Assembly: GCF_014211915.1 (NCBI RefSeq)
Contig: NZ_CP060039.1
Coordinates: 1,612,001 to 1,676,000 of the forward strand
Origin: Burkholderia cenocepacia
Lineage (GTDB): Bacteria > Pseudomonadota > Gammaproteobacteria > Burkholderiales > Burkholderiaceae
DNA length: 64,000 bases
Reading direction: 5' to 3'
Every line of letters begins with the position of its first letter. Position 1 is the stretch's first letter. A program made the translations under genes and the position numbers. Below the pieces are notes generated by a model. The model did not search any database. It was not told the origin of the DNA and saw only the letters and a program-made list of their open reading frames with translations. Positions 1-8,964 of the stretch are shown piece by piece.

Positions 1-273
1 GACGCGATGCTGAAGAAGCTCGGCACGGGCCTGCTGCTGACCGAGCTGATGGGGCAGGGCGTGAACTACGTGACGGGCGACTATTCGCGCGGCGCGGCGG
101 GCTTCTGGGTGGAGAACGGCGTGATCCAGTATCCGGTCGAGGAAATCACCGTTGCCAGCACGCTGCAGGAGATGTTCCGCCATATCGTCGCGATCGGTGC
201 GGATTCGCTCGTGCGCGGCACGAAGGAAACCGGCTCGGTGCTGATCGAGCAGATGACGATCGCAGGGCAGTAA
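1..273 (+). CDS. pmbA: Metalloprotease PmbA/TldE, C-terminal end (partial)
   Basis: Open from the first base, so only about the last 90 residues are present. The segment has the glycine-rich ending typical of the TldD/PmbA (U62) family: a [19 protein letters not shown] stretch, then [10 protein letters not shown] and a C-terminal I-G-x-D-S-L. In the family TldD and TldE/PmbA form a cytoplasmic zinc protease that processes peptides such as microcins and the CcdA antitoxin. TldE-type proteins usually lack the metal ligands; that part lies outside the window, so PmbA versus TldD is judged only from the ending. A terminator follows about 30 bp after the stop. Confidence 0.88.
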   Translation, partial: DAMLKKLGTGLLLTELMGQGVNYVTGDYSRGAAGFWVENGVIQYPVEEITVASTLQEMFRHIVAIGADSLVRGTKETGSVLIEQMTIAGQ

Positions 274-305
274 GCCGCACGCGGCGCAGGCCGCCAGGAA
301 ACGAC

Positions 306-341
306 AAAGCCCGACCGGCGCGAGCCGGTCGGGCTTTTTTC
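306..341. terminator. Intrinsic terminator shared by pmbA and folA
   Basis: Perfect GC-rich inverted repeat AAGCCCGACCGGC / GCCGGTCGGGCTT with a short loop, followed by a run of T on the + strand and preceded by AAA, so it can serve both converging genes. Confidence 0.85.
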
Positions 342-358
342 ATCGTGCGAAGAAGTCG

Positions 359-859
359 TCAGTCGCGCTTGCGCGTGTAGACGACGAACGCATAGCCGAA
401 CGTGTTGGGCGCGGCAGCCTGATGCGCGTCGCGCGAGATTTCCTGCCAGTGCGCGGTATCGGGCGCCGGGAACGATGCGTCGCCGTCGAAGTCGGCGTCG
501 ATCTCGGTGACGATCAGCTTGTCGGCGAGCATGAGACCTTCCGCATAGAGTTGCGCACCGCCGATCAGGAATGCCTCGGGCACCCCGTCGCGCGCGGCGA
601 GCGCCAGCGCATCGGCGAGCGACGTGACCGTGTCGCAGCCTTCGAAACGGCGCGTGGCGTCGCGCGTGACGACGATGTTGCGGCGGCCCGGCAGCGGACG
701 GCCGATCGACTCGTGGGTCTTGCGGCCCATCACGATCGGCGCGCCCATCGTCGTGCGCTTGAAGAACGCGAGATCCTCCGGAAGTTTCCAGGGCAACTCG
801 TTGTCGCGGCCGATGATGCCGTTGCGGGCACGCGCGACGATCAGGGTCAACGTCGTCAT
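359..859 (-). CDS. folA: Dihydrofolate reductase
   Basis: 166 residues, normal length for bacterial DHFR. It reduces dihydrofolate to tetrahydrofolate with NADPH in the cytoplasm and so closes the cycle opened by ThyA (also in this window). Visible family features: N-terminal [28 protein letters not shown] with the catalytic acid at Asp29 (equivalent to E. coli Asp27), the [14 protein letters not shown] loop and the [11 protein letters not shown] motif. The frame stays open 26 codons further upstream, but [10 protein letters not shown] matches the start of the fold, so the ATG at 859 is chosen. Confidence 0.95.
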   Translation of the reverse strand: MTTLTLIVARARNGIIGRDNELPWKLPEDLAFFKRTTMGAPIVMGRKTHESIGRPLPGRRNIVVTRDATRRFEGCDTVTSLADALALAARDGVPEAFLIGGAQLYAEGLMLADKLIVTEIDADFDGDASFPAPDTAHWQEISRDAHQAAAPNTFGYAFVVYTRKRD

Positions 860-1155
860 GAAGGTCGGGGAAGAGGGGAAACGGAATGGGGCCGATTTTA
901 CCGGAACGGTGGCGCGCACCGGATTTCCCGCATCCACATGGGCGTCGGCGCTTCTTGTGCGATGCGTCGTGCGTCGCGACGCGTGATGTCCTCGCGTCGC
1001 GACGACCGTCCGAATAAAAAGAGTGCCCGCCGGGGACGGAGCACAAAAACGTTTTATGTCGCGAGATCGGCGATACCGGTTCCGCTCGATGGCATCCCGT
1101 TCGACCGGATCGTCAGTTCAATATGTCATCCTGATTGAACTGAGGCGGCGAATAT
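860..1155. other. Intergenic region upstream of folA
   Basis: About 300 bp between the folA start and the stop of the next minus-strand gene. It must hold the folA promoter, but I see no strong -35/-10 pair, hairpin or conserved frame in it. Confidence 0.4.
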
Positions 1156-1482
1156 TCAGGGATGCGTATTGCCTCGCGCGTTGCCTTCCAGAGCATGCCG
1201 GATGTCGCCCGATTGCGGCGCCGGTAGCGGCATCGGCAACAGGGGCGGCGGCGGGAGTTCGTCCCACAGCGTCACGGAGGCCTGGGCGGCCGGCAACGGT
1301 TGCGGCGCCGACACGGCCACGATACCGAACCCGTTGCCGTACGCGACGCGCGGCATGCTTTCGGCGAGCAGCGCGGTGCGATCCGGCTGCATGCCTTCAT
1401 CCGCGCATGCCGGTGCAGGCGGGCCGGCGGCCGAGAGCGCGAGCGTCATCGGCACGAAAGAAAGTAAAAGATGTTTTCGCAT
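1156..1482 (-). CDS. Small exported protein of unknown function
   Basis: 108 residues. It starts with MRKHLLLSFVPMTLALSAAG, a positively charged end and hydrophobic core, with likely signal peptidase cleavage near APACA-DE, so export to the periplasm is inferred. The mature part is short and proline-rich (a PPPPLLPMPLP stretch) without a recognisable domain. A GGAGAC sequence lies 7 bases before the ATG, which favours this reading over a longer plus-strand frame covering the same bases. I do not recognise a family. Confidence 0.6.
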   Translation of the reverse strand: MRKHLLLSFVPMTLALSAAGPPAPACADEGMQPDRTALLAESMPRVAYGNGFGIVAVSAPQPLPAAQASVTLWDELPPPPLLPMPLPAPQSGDIRHALEGNARGNTHP

Positions 1483-1980
1483 GGCGACTGTCTCCGGTCG
1501 TTTCCGTATTCAGCGAAATACATGCCACCGTACCGGGACCATTGCCGTCATTGCGATTCGCGCTCGAGTGTTGCGAATGGTGGCCGAAAACGCCTGAAAA
1601 TGTTTCAGGCCTGAAACGATGGGGCTCGGGAATACTGCTGATTCAATCGACACGCTTCAAGGATGAAAATCGGCGCGTGTGTTGATGACGGAGTCCTTCT
1701 GCACATGCGCTATGTGCAGATGATTGACCTGCGTCGACCTCTCGAGCGATTGGGCCGCATCGCCGTCGGTACTGAAACGGGTTTGTCGTATTCGGTGCCT
1801 ATAACCTAGCTGTCTTGATCAAAATTATTGGACGCGAGATAAGCGCCATCATGCGAGGCCTTGTCGTTGCCGCGCATCGGCATGGCGAATCGAGCCACCT
1901 CTGGCTGACCCGATTCGATCCTTTTGCACGTGATCTACGTGTGCGGCAATCGTTAGACGGTTGATGAACGGGGTGAGGAT
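1483..1980. other. Intergenic region between divergent genes
   Basis: About 500 bp between the exported-protein gene (minus) and the sigma-54 activator (plus). It includes AT-richer stretches near 1620-1680 and 1800-1840 and an inverted repeat close to the activator start (separate entry). No additional frame with a convincing ribosome site was seen. Confidence 0.5.
1926..1941. promoter_or_regulatory. Candidate operator: CACGT-GATCT-ACGTG inverted repeat
   Basis: Perfect 5-bp arms with a 5-bp spacer, 40 bp upstream of the activator start. The 13-mer GCACGTGATCTAC (1926-1938) recurs in direct orientation at 1998-2010, inside the first codons of the gene. An autoregulatory site is inferred only from position and symmetry. 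Confidence 0.35.
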
Positions 1981-3378
1981 ATGGGAGCCGATCAGCGGCA
2001 CGTGATCTACTATTCGCGCGAACCGAACGACGCGTTGCGCGGCCATTTCGACGAATGCGGCTGGCGCGTCGATCTCGCCGAGACCGTGCGCGATGTGCGG
2101 CGCGTCGTGCAGCACGGCGTGGCAACCGCCGGCCTGCTCGATTTCTCGCCGGGCTTCAAGCCGTCGGACCTGCGCGAACTCGAATCCTGCCTGAGCATCC
2201 AGCACATCGGCTGGATCGCGGCGACGCGACGCGGCCAGTTGCAGGACGCGACGCTGCGCCATCTCATTCGCGACTATTGCTTCGACTACGTGACGATGCC
2301 GTACGAAACGGCGCGGATCGTCGAGACCGTCGGTCATGCGCACGGCATGGTCGCCCTGACCGATCCCGTTGCGCCACCCGTCGGCGCCGGGCGCAGCGAA
2401 GGCGAGATGGTTGGCACCTGCGATGCGATGCTCGGGCTGTTCCGGACGATCCGTCGTGTCGCGGCAACCGATGCGCCGGTGTTCATCTCCGGCGAGTCGG
2501 GCACGGGCAAGGAGTTGACGGCGGTCGCGATTCACGAGCGTTCGTCGCGCGCGCAGGCGCCGTTCATCGCGATCAATTGCGGGGCGATACCGTCGACGCT
2601 GCTGCAGGCCGAACTGTTCGGCTATGAACGCGGCGCGTTTACCGGCGCGAACCAGCGCAAGATCGGCCGCGTCGAGGCCGCCAACGGCGGCACGCTGTTT
2701 CTCGACGAGATCGGCGATTTGCCGCTCGAAAGCCAGGCGAGCCTGTTGCGCTTCCTGCAGGAAGGCAAGATCGAGCGGCTCGGCGCGCACGTGTCGGTGC
2801 CGGTCGACGTACGCGTGATTTGCGCGACGCACGTGGACATGGAAGCGGCGCTGCGCGAAGGGCGCTTCCGCGAGGATCTGTTTCACCGGCTGTGCGTGCT
2901 GAAGATCGAGGAGCCGCCGTTGCGCGCGCGCGGCAAGGACATCGAGGTGCTCGCGCGTCACATGCTCGATCGCTTCAAGGGCGATGCGCATCGCCGCCTG
3001 CGCGGTTTTTCGCCTGACGCGGTCGCATCGCTGTACGGCTATTCGTGGCCGGGCAACGTGCGCGAGCTGATCAATCGCGTACGCCGCGCGATCGTGATGT
3101 CGGAAGGCCGAATGATCACCGCGGCCGATCTCGAACTGAACGACTATGCGATGCTCGCGCCGGTATCGCTGCTGGAGGCGCGCGAGGCGGCCGAGCGGCA
3201 GGCGATCGAGCAGGCGCTGCTGCGCCATCGCGGCCGTTTTGCCGATGCCGCGCGTGAGCTCGGCGTGTCGCGCGTCACGCTCTACCGGCTGATGTGCGCG
3301 CACGGCATGCGCGACCGCGGCGACACGCTGGGAGGGTTTTCGGCACCGTTGCCGGAGCTTCCGCGTCACGCTTGCTAA
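1981..3378 (+). CDS. Sigma-54-dependent transcriptional activator, VpsR-like
   Basis: 465 residues. Residues 1-125 form an N-terminal domain resembling the degenerate receiver of VpsR-type activators (VIYYSREPN start, Asp54 where a phospho-acceptor could lie). Residues about 143-375 are an AAA+ domain with Walker A GESGTGKE (171-178), an intact GAFTGA loop (218-223) and Walker B LFLDE (Asp242, Glu243). A Fis-type helix-turn-helix ends the protein (around RFADAARELGVSRVTLYRLM). VpsR itself binds c-di-GMP and controls biofilm genes; whether this protein does is not shown. It lies 42 bp upstream of thyA on the same strand. The ATG used has a weakly placed AGG; no other in-frame start lies before the upstream TAG. 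Confidence 0.85.
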   Translation: MGADQRHVIYYSREPNDALRGHFDECGWRVDLAETVRDVRRVVQHGVATAGLLDFSPGFKPSDLRELESCLSIQHIGWIAATRRGQLQDATLRHLIRDYCFDYVTMPYETARIVETVGHAHGMVALTDPVAPPVGAGRSEGEMVGTCDAMLGLFRTIRRVAATDAPVFISGESGTGKELTAVAIHERSSRAQAPFIAINCGAIPSTLLQAELFGYERGAFTGANQRKIGRVEAANGGTLFLDEIGDLPLESQASLLRFLQEGKIERLGAHVSVPVDVRVICATHVDMEAALREGRFREDLFHRLCVLKIEEPPLRARGKDIEVLARHMLDRFKGDAHRRLRGFSPDAVASLYGYSWPGNVRELINRVRRAIVMSEGRMITAADLELNDYAMLAPVSLLEAREAAERQAIEQALLRHRGRFADAARELGVSRVTLYRLMCAHGMRDRGDTLGGFSAPLPELPRHAC

Positions 3379-3420
3379 AATTGGCGGGTACGGCCGCCCC
3401 TCGCGGCCGAAGGAACCCGC

Positions 3421-4392
3421 ATGAAACAGTATCTCGATCTCGTTCGTACCATTCTCGATACCGGCACCTGGCAGGAGAACCGCACGGGAATCCGCACCAT
3501 CAGCATGCCGGGCGCGATGCTGCGCTTCGACCTGCAGCAAGGCTTCCCGGCCGTGACGACCAAGAAGCTCGCGTTCAAGTCCGCGATCGGCGAGCTGGTC
3601 GGCTTCCTGCGTGCGTCGCGCAGCGCGGCCGATTTCCGCGCGCTCGGCTGCAAGGTGTGGGATGCGAACGCGAACGAGAACGCGCAGTGGCTCGCGAACC
3701 CGTATCGCCAGGGCGTCGACGATCTGGGCGACGTCTACGGTGTGCAATGGCGCCAGTGGCCGGGCTACAAGGTGCTCGATGCGAACGCCGACGCGCAGAT
3801 CGCCGATGCGACGCGCCGCGGCTTCCGGATCGTCACGCGTTTCGACGAAGACGGCGCGCCGAAGGTGCTGCTGTACAAGGCGATCGACCAGCTGCGCCAG
3901 TGCCTGGACACGATCATGGAGAACCCGTCCGATCGCCGCATCCTGTTTCACGCGTGGAATCCGGCCGTGCTCGACCAGATCGCGCTGCCCGCGTGCCATT
4001 TGCTGTACCAGTTCCTGCCGAACGCGACGAAGCGCGAGATCTCGCTGTGCCTGTACATCCGCAGCAACGACGTCGGCCTCGGCACGCCGTTCAACCTGAC
4101 GGAAGGGGCCGCGCTGCTGTCGCTCGTCGGCCGGCTGACGGGCTATACGCCGCGCTGGTTCACGTATTTCATCGGCGACGCGCACATCTACGAGAACCAG
4201 CTCGACATGCTGCAGCAGCAGCTCACGCGCGAGCCGTACGAAAGCCCGCGGCTCGAGATTGCCGAGCGCGTGCCCGAGTACGCGAAGACGGGCGTCTATG
4301 CGCCGGAATGGCTGGAGCAGGTCGAGCCGTCCGATTTCTCGCTCGTCGGCTATCGGCACCATGAGCCGTTGACCGCGCCGATGGCGGTCTGA
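3421..4392 (+). CDS. thyA: Thymidylate synthase
   Basis: 323 residues, longer than the 264-residue E. coli enzyme because of insertions in the middle. It methylates dUMP to dTMP using methylene-tetrahydrofolate, producing dihydrofolate for FolA. The nucleophilic cysteine is Cys192 in [10 protein letters not shown]; the N-terminal [20 protein letters not shown] and the later [19 protein letters not shown] motifs are typical. AAGGAA precedes the ATG at good spacing. A terminator follows about 45 bp after the stop. Confidence 0.96.
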   Translation: MKQYLDLVRTILDTGTWQENRTGIRTISMPGAMLRFDLQQGFPAVTTKKLAFKSAIGELVGFLRASRSAADFRALGCKVWDANANENAQWLANPYRQGVDDLGDVYGVQWRQWPGYKVLDANADAQIADATRRGFRIVTRFDEDGAPKVLLYKAIDQLRQCLDTIMENPSDRRILFHAWNPAVLDQIALPACHLLYQFLPNATKREISLCLYIRSNDVGLGTPFNLTEGAALLSLVGRLTGYTPRWFTYFIGDAHIYENQLDMLQQQLTREPYESPRLEIAERVPEYAKTGVYAPEWLEQVEPSDFSLVGYRHHEPLTAPMAV

Positions 4393-7088
4393 TCGCGCGG
4401 CCGGGGCCGCGCGGCTGCATCGAGCCGCATCCTGCAAAAAGGCTCGACCGGTATCCGCCGGTCGAGCCTTTTTGTTTCAGGTTTGCTGCACTTACTGGCG
4501 ATGCCGCTCCTCGTGGCCGCCCTGCGGCGGCGGATTGCCCGGATGCGGCGCTTCGACGTGCGGCGCCGGCTGCGGCCATGGTTCCATCCGGGGGGCGGCA
4601 TCGACGGGCGCGGCTCCATGCGGGGCGCGGGCTGCGGCTGCGGTCGCGGCTCCATACGCGGCGCCTGCGGCTGCGGCCGCGGCACGTCATGGACGACAGG
4701 TGCCGGCGGACGGTATTCGTTCACGCGCGGCGGCGCGACTTCGCGATGCGGCGTGGGTTGAGCGAAGTCCGGACGCGGTTGCGGCGCGGGGGCGGCCCGT
4801 TCCGGTTGCGGCTGCGCATGGCGGGCCGGCGTCGGGAAATCGGGGCGCGGACGCGGTTGCGGAATCTGCGCGGTATGGTCGGGTTGCGGTTGCGGTTGCG
4901 GCTGCGGCTGCGGCTGCGGCTGCGGCTGCGTGCGCGGCGCTTCGTTGCGGCCGCCGGGCGGTACGCCCTGCGGCGCCGGCACGCCGTCCGGATGCGGCAC
5001 CGCAGCGCTGCGCACGGGCGGCAGCGCGTTCTGTCCTGCCGCGTGCAGCGCGGTGGGCGGAGCCGCGCGCTGACGCTCCATCGGCGTGTGCGGCTGCATC
5101 CACGCAGGCGACGGCGTGTTGGCTGCGTGCGCGTTACCGGTCCCCGGCGGGGCGTGGTTCGCTTCGGGCGGATGCGGAACGCCGTTGCCGGGCGCGAACG
5201 CCTGATGCGGGATCGGGTTGCCGGGCGCCTGCGGCGTGCCGCCGTTGGCGAAACGCGGTGCGTTGGGCGTTTCGCCGTTCGCCGGCCGTGCGACATTCGG
5301 CATGCCGGGCACCGGTGCGCCCGGCCGTCCGGCCTGCACGCCGGCCGGCTGGCCCTCGCGCGGCGCGCGGGCCGGCTGGACGACGGGGCCGTGCGGATTC
5401 ACGAGCTGCACGTTGTGCATCGCCCAGGCGCCGCCGCCCGGCTTGCCCGGCACGCGGACCGGGCGAGCCGTATAGTCGGCCGGCACGTTCGTCTTCACGA
5501 CGGGCGCGCCGGCACCCGGCACGCGCCCGCCTTGCTGCGCGAGGTGGGCGGCGGCCTGATCGCGGTACGCAGGCGGCACGGCCGGATTGCGCGTCGCGAC
5601 GTACGGGTGTTGCGCGAGCGCCGCCGGCGGACGGTAGCTGGCATTGCGCAGCCCGCCGGTGAAGCTCTGGCGCACCGGCGCGATGCCGGGCGTGCCCGGC
5701 GTGACGTGCGCGTTGCGCCATTGTTGCGGATCGACGTGCTGCGAGAAGTGCGCGACCGGCTGGCCGTGCACGAACGCGGCGGCCGGCACGGCCGTGATCG
5801 CGTGCGGCGCGCGGAAGTTCACGTACGTCTTGTTGATGTTGGTGATATTGGTGATGTTCGTCACGTTCACGGTCTTGTTCACGTTGACGTTGTTCACCAC
5901 GATGTTGCGGTTGACGCGGTCGTAGTAGTGCGGGCTCCAGCCGCCCCAGCCCGGATGCCACGGCTCGCCCGGGCCGAGCGCGAACCATGCGCAGCCGGCC
6001 GTGGCGACGCCGCCGACCGTCAGCGCCACATTCCAATCGGAACCGCCGCCGCCCCCGCCGCCCACGAACGCGACGAGCGCCGGCGCATAGACGGGCGGCT
6101 GGCTCACTGCCATCGGGCCGGGTACCCATGCCCAGCTGTCGTCCACGTACGCCCAGCGGCCGTAGTGATACGGCGCGAAGCCCCACGGTGCGTCGTCGAC
6201 CCAGGTCCAGCCCCACGGCGCCTGCCAGATCCAGTGGCCGTCGTGGTACGGCGCCCAGTCGGCCGGCGTGTCGTTCGGCACCCATACCGCGCCGTAATTC
6301 GGGGTTTCGCGCCACGTGCCGTTCGCGTCGAGATCCTGGTAGCCGGGAATGTCGCGGGACACGTAGCGGGCCGATACCGAGCGCGCTTCGGCCGCGTCGC
6401 GGCTGGCGGCCCACTGGTCGAGCGCGTCGGGGCCCGGTGCGGCCGATTGCTGCGCGACCTGCAGGTCGGTGCCGGTGAACACGACCTGCTGGCCGGGCGA
6501 CAGCGGATACTGCCCGTTGCTGCCGTAGACGGTCGCGCTGCCGCTGCGCACCGTCACCGTCGTGCTCGCGCCGTTCGGCGCGACATCGACGCGATAGTCG
6601 CCGGGGCCGGTGATGCCGAGCGCGAGGTTCGGCGTGTCGATTTCGTATGATCCGCCGGCCGGCAGATCGCGCACGTGCGTCGACACGGTGCCGAGCCCCA
6701 CCTTCAATTGCGTCGTCGTGTCGTCGAGGTTCAGCACCGACAGGCTGGTCGATTCGCCGAGCCGCACCGCCGTCGAGCCGATGTGCAGTTCCGAGCGCGC
6801 GCCGGCATCGTTCCACAGCTGGTCGCCCGTCGTCAGCGGGCGGTTCACCGCCGCATACGACCACGCGTCGGTGCCGGCCGGTTCGGTCGTCACGGCGCCC
6901 GACAGGTAATTGAGCCGCGCGACGCGCCCGGGCGGATCGCCGCCCGGTTGCCGTGCCGCGGCCATATTCGGCGGTGCATCGGCCGATTGCGCGAAGGCGG
7001 GCGGCAGCGCCGCCAGCGCGACGAACGCGAGCAGCGTGTAGCGGGCGGTGCGCTTGAGCGTGAACAGGGGGGCCATGGTGAGCGTCAT
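4350..7088 (-). CDS. Exported FecR-domain/DUF6600 protein with a C-terminal frameshift
   Basis: As written, 912 residues. Signal peptide [26 protein letters not shown] ending near AFAQ; a FecR-like beta domain at about 55-215; a Trp/Tyr-rich DUF6600 core at about 240-345; Asn/Thr repeats ([10 protein letters not shown]); then a long Pro/Gln/Ala-rich tail including (QP)8. The function of this family is unknown; location outside the inner membrane is inferred. The tail repeats PRMEPRPQ twice, then derails at a six-C run (4590-4595). One extra C restores PRMEPWPQ and an ending GGHEERHRQ with a stop at 4492-4494. As written it instead reads through the terminator and into the antisense of thyA, stopping at 4350. 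The start may be 7088 or 7076; neither has a clear ribosome site. Confidence 0.8.
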   Translation of the reverse strand: MTLTMAPLFTLKRTARYTLLAFVALAALPPAFAQSADAPPNMAAARQPGGDPPGRVARLNYLSGAVTTEPAGTDAWSYAAVNRPLTTGDQLWNDAGARSELHIGSTAVRLGESTSLSVLNLDDTTTQLKVGLGTVSTHVRDLPAGGSYEIDTPNLALGITGPGDYRVDVAPNGASTTVTVRSGSATVYGSNGQYPLSPGQQVVFTGTDLQVAQQSAAPGPDALDQWAASRDAAEARSVSARYVSRDIPGYQDLDANGTWRETPNYGAVWVPNDTPADWAPYHDGHWIWQAPWGWTWVDDAPWGFAPYHYGRWAYVDDSWAWVPGPMAVSQPPVYAPALVAFVGGGGGGGSDWNVALTVGGVATAGCAWFALGPGEPWHPGWGGWSPHYYDRVNRNIVVNNVNVNKTVNVTNITNITNINKTYVNFRAPHAITAVPAAAFVHGQPVAHFSQHVDPQQWRNAHVTPGTPGIAPVRQSFTGGLRNASYRPPAALAQHPYVATRNPAVPPAYRDQAAAHLAQQGGRVPGAGAPVVKTNVPADYTARPVRVPGKPGGGAWAMHNVQLVNPHGPVVQPARAPREGQPAGVQAGRPGAPVPGMPNVARPANGETPNAPRFANGGTPQAPGNPIPHQAFAPGNGVPHPPEANHAPPGTGNAHAANTPSPAWMQPHTPMERQRAAPPTALHAAGQNALPPVRSAAVPHPDGVPAPQGVPPGGRNEAPRTQPQPQPQPQPQPQPQPDHTAQIPQPRPRPDFPTPARHAQPQPERAAPAPQPRPDFAQPTPHREVAPPRVNEYRPPAPVVHDVPRPQPQAPRMEPRPQPQPAPRMEPRPSMPPPGWNHGRSRRRTSKRRIRAIRRRRAATRSGIASKCSKPETKRLDRRIPVEPFCRMRLDAAARPRPRDQTAIGAVNGSWCR
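4436..4475. terminator. Bidirectional intrinsic terminator after thyA
   Basis: AAAAAGGCTCGACCGG and CCGGTCGAGCCTTTTT form a perfect stem with A and T tracts on either side, so it can end thyA and the converging FecR-domain gene. Because of the frameshift in that gene, the frame as written reads through this hairpin. Confidence 0.88.
4882..4929 (-). repeat. Hexanucleotide tandem repeat encoding (Gln-Pro)8
   Basis: On the + strand three GGTTGC units are followed by five GGCTGC units, 48 bp without interruption. In the FecR/DUF6600 gene they encode eight Gln-Pro pairs. Length changes by whole units keep the frame. Confidence 0.85.
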
Positions 7089-7238
7089 CGTTGTGATCGC
7101 GGCGCGTCGATTCGTGCCGTCCAGTTCACGATATCCGCTTGGCCTGTTTCAAGGCACGGTGTTTTGTAAATCGAATGGCACGCGATGTAACAAAACCTGT
7201 CCATCGCGCGCCGTTGTCGTGCAGCTGCAATGCCGGCG

Positions 7239-7946
7239 TCAAGCGGACGTAAGCCACGCGTCGAAAACCTGCTGCCCGGGCACCGTGACGTGCAGCACGC
7301 GCGGGCGGGCAGCGCGTTCGATCCAGCCGTGGGCGCAGAAGCTGTCGAGCAGCGCCGCGCCGAGGGCGCCGCCGAGATGCGAGCGCCGTTCGCTCCAGTC
7401 GAGACAGCCGCACGCGAAGCGGCGTCGGCGCGCGCGTTGCTGCGCGACGTCGATGCCCCATTGCGCGAGTGCCTGCGTGCCGAGCTCGGTGGTGTCGATC
7501 GCGTCGCCGTTGGCGAGCAGCCAGCCGCGCGCGGTGAGGCCGTCGAAGATGCGTACCGCGAGTTCGCCGGCCATGTGGTCGTAGCAGGTACGTGCGTAGC
7601 GCAGTTCGGCCGGGACCGCGCGCGACGGCGGCGGAACCGGGCGATGCGGCGCGGCCGCGCGGGCGACGTTCGCCAGCGCTTCGAGCGAGGCCGCGATGTC
7701 GGCCGACGCAATGCGGTAGTAGCGATGCCGGCCGCGCACGTCGAGGGCCAGCAGGCCGCCTTCGGTCAGGCGCGCGAGGTGCGCGCTGGCCGCGGACGGC
7801 GACAGCCCCGCGATCATCGTCAGCTCGCCGGCCGGCCGTGCGCTGCCGTCCATCAGCACCCACAGCATCGCGGCGCGGCCCGGATCGGCGATCAGCGCGC
7901 CGATGCGGCTCAGGCCCGGAAAATGGTGGTCGTCTTGGTCAGTCAT
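7239..7946 (-). CDS. ArsR-family transcriptional regulator
   Basis: 235 residues. The N-terminal 90 residues form a winged helix of the ArsR type: ISRIGALIADPGRAAMLWVLMDG-like helix 1, the recognition region ELTMIAGLSPSAASAHLARLTEGGLL and the wing RGRHRYYRI. The C-terminal part (about 95-235) contains CDHMAGELAVR-like and CLDWSERRSHLGGALGAALL segments seen in longer ArsR proteins, and two cysteines (in FACGCLDW) that could bind a metal or respond to redox, which is inference. The start is the ATG at 7946; the frame stays open upstream without family similarity. It stands alone. Confidence 0.82.
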   Translation of the reverse strand: MTDQDDHHFPGLSRIGALIADPGRAAMLWVLMDGSARPAGELTMIAGLSPSAASAHLARLTEGGLLALDVRGRHRYYRIASADIAASLEALANVARAAAPHRPVPPPSRAVPAELRYARTCYDHMAGELAVRIFDGLTARGWLLANGDAIDTTELGTQALAQWGIDVAQQRARRRRFACGCLDWSERRSHLGGALGAALLDSFCAHGWIERAARPRVLHVTVPGQQVFDAWLTSA

Positions 7947-8135
7947 CGTCGTGTCTCGTCGAGCGGGATGACGGGCAGTGTAGTTCGTGCGCGCATTCGA
8001 TGTTTCGCTTCCGGATGAAATGTCGGATGCAGCGGTTTTGACGCCGTGGCCGGCCGGACCGCGGGCCGTCGCGGGCCACGCGTAGAATGGCCGGACGCGG
8101 CGGCAACGGGCCGCCGCATGTGACGCGATGCAACG

Positions 8136-8276
8136 ATGAAGACGATTTTCTGCATGTTGGCGGCCGCGCTCGTCTGCGCGGCCTGTGCGCAGGGTGGCGC
8201 GGGTGCGACCGGCGAGCGCGGCGGCAGTATCGAGATGTACGGGACGATCGACCAGGGCATCACGGTGCGCCGCTGA
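8136..8276 (+). CDS. 46-residue exported peptide with a porin-strand-like end
   Basis: A short frame, MKTIFCMLAAALVCAACAQGG at the start, then a Gly-rich linker and IEMYGTIDQGITVRR at the C terminus. The first 18 residues look like a signal sequence with a weak lipobox (CAAC), so it may be a small lipoprotein. The ending resembles the first beta strand of Burkholderia general porins (LYG-x-I/L-D-x-GI). Codon use is ordinary for this genome. Function unknown. It could be a free-standing small protein or a porin-signal remnant. Confidence 0.55.
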   Translation: MKTIFCMLAAALVCAACAQGGAGATGERGGSIEMYGTIDQGITVRR

Positions 8277-8406
8277 TCGGCGCCGGTTCGGGCGCGAGCC
8301 GGAATAGCCGCTGGAGCCCCGCCACGCGGGGCTGGCCGCGCCGCGTTGCCGCAGCGCAACGTATAATGGCCCGATCACAGCGCCCCTGCCGCCTGGAGCC
8401 ACAACA

Positions 8407-8886
8407 ATGCCCCAACCGTCCCCCGTGCCGGCCGCCCTCGACCGCACCGAAACCGTATTCCGCTTCCTTGCCGAGCCTTCGTCCGTGAACTTCGGCGGCA
8501 AGGTGCATGGCGGCGCGCTGATGAAGTGGATCGACGAGGTCGCGTATGCGTGCGCGGCCGTCTGGTCGAGCCGCTATTGCGTGACGGTCAGCGTCGGCAA
8601 CATCCGTTTCCAGCGCCCGATCCTGGTCGGCAATCTGGTCGAGCTGAAGGCGCGCGTCGTCGCGACGGGCCGGACCAGCATGCACATCCATGTGTCGGTG
8701 CACGCCGGCGATCCGAAGGGCGGCGTGCTGCGCCAGACGACCGACTGCCTCGTCGTGTTCGTCGCGGTCGACGAGAACGGCAACCCGGTGCCGGTGCCGC
8801 CGTTCGTCCCGAAACCGACGAGCAGCGGGTGCTCGCGAAATATGCGGCCGACGTGCGGGCCGCGCTCGACAAGATCGTCGAGATGA
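8407..8886 (+). CDS. Acyl-CoA thioesterase (YciA-like hotdog), frameshifted near the C terminus
   Basis: Hydrolyses acyl-CoA in the cytoplasm by family analogy. Hotdog fold visible: FGGKVHGGALMKWIDEVAYACA, with the Asp of the central helix, then VTVSVGNIRFQRPILVGNLVEL. As written it is 159 residues and ends in a nonsensical Ser/Arg tail after VPPFVPK. In the next frame the expected ending ETDEQRVLAKYAADVRAAL continues to a stop at 8916-8918. One additional C in the CCC at 8808-8810 would join the two and give 170 residues. The conserved core is untouched. A TATAAT lies 40 bp upstream (8362-8367). Confidence 0.82.
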   Translation: MPQPSPVPAALDRTETVFRFLAEPSSVNFGGKVHGGALMKWIDEVAYACAAVWSSRYCVTVSVGNIRFQRPILVGNLVELKARVVATGRTSMHIHVSVHAGDPKGGVLRQTTDCLVVFVAVDENGNPVPVPPFVPKPTSSGCSRNMRPTCGPRSTRSSR

Positions 8887-8964
8887 AGCCGGAAGAAGTC
8901 GCGAAGGGCACCGTCTGAGTGCCGCGGGCGCCGCGCTCGGTGCGCCGCGCCCGCCGTCCTGCCG

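Noticed and set aside
1169..1597. 142-codon plus-strand frame overlapping the small exported protein
   Set aside because: No ribosome site or signal; the minus-strand reading has GGAGAC and a clear signal peptide.
1849..4437. 862-codon open frame antisense to the sigma-54 activator and thyA
   Set aside because: Arg/Ala/His-rich composition typical of GC-driven shadow frames; both plus-strand genes are certain.
4578..6650. 690-codon plus-strand frame over the FecR/DUF6600 gene
   Set aside because: Arg-rich shadow without domains; the opposite strand carries signal peptide and recognisable domains.
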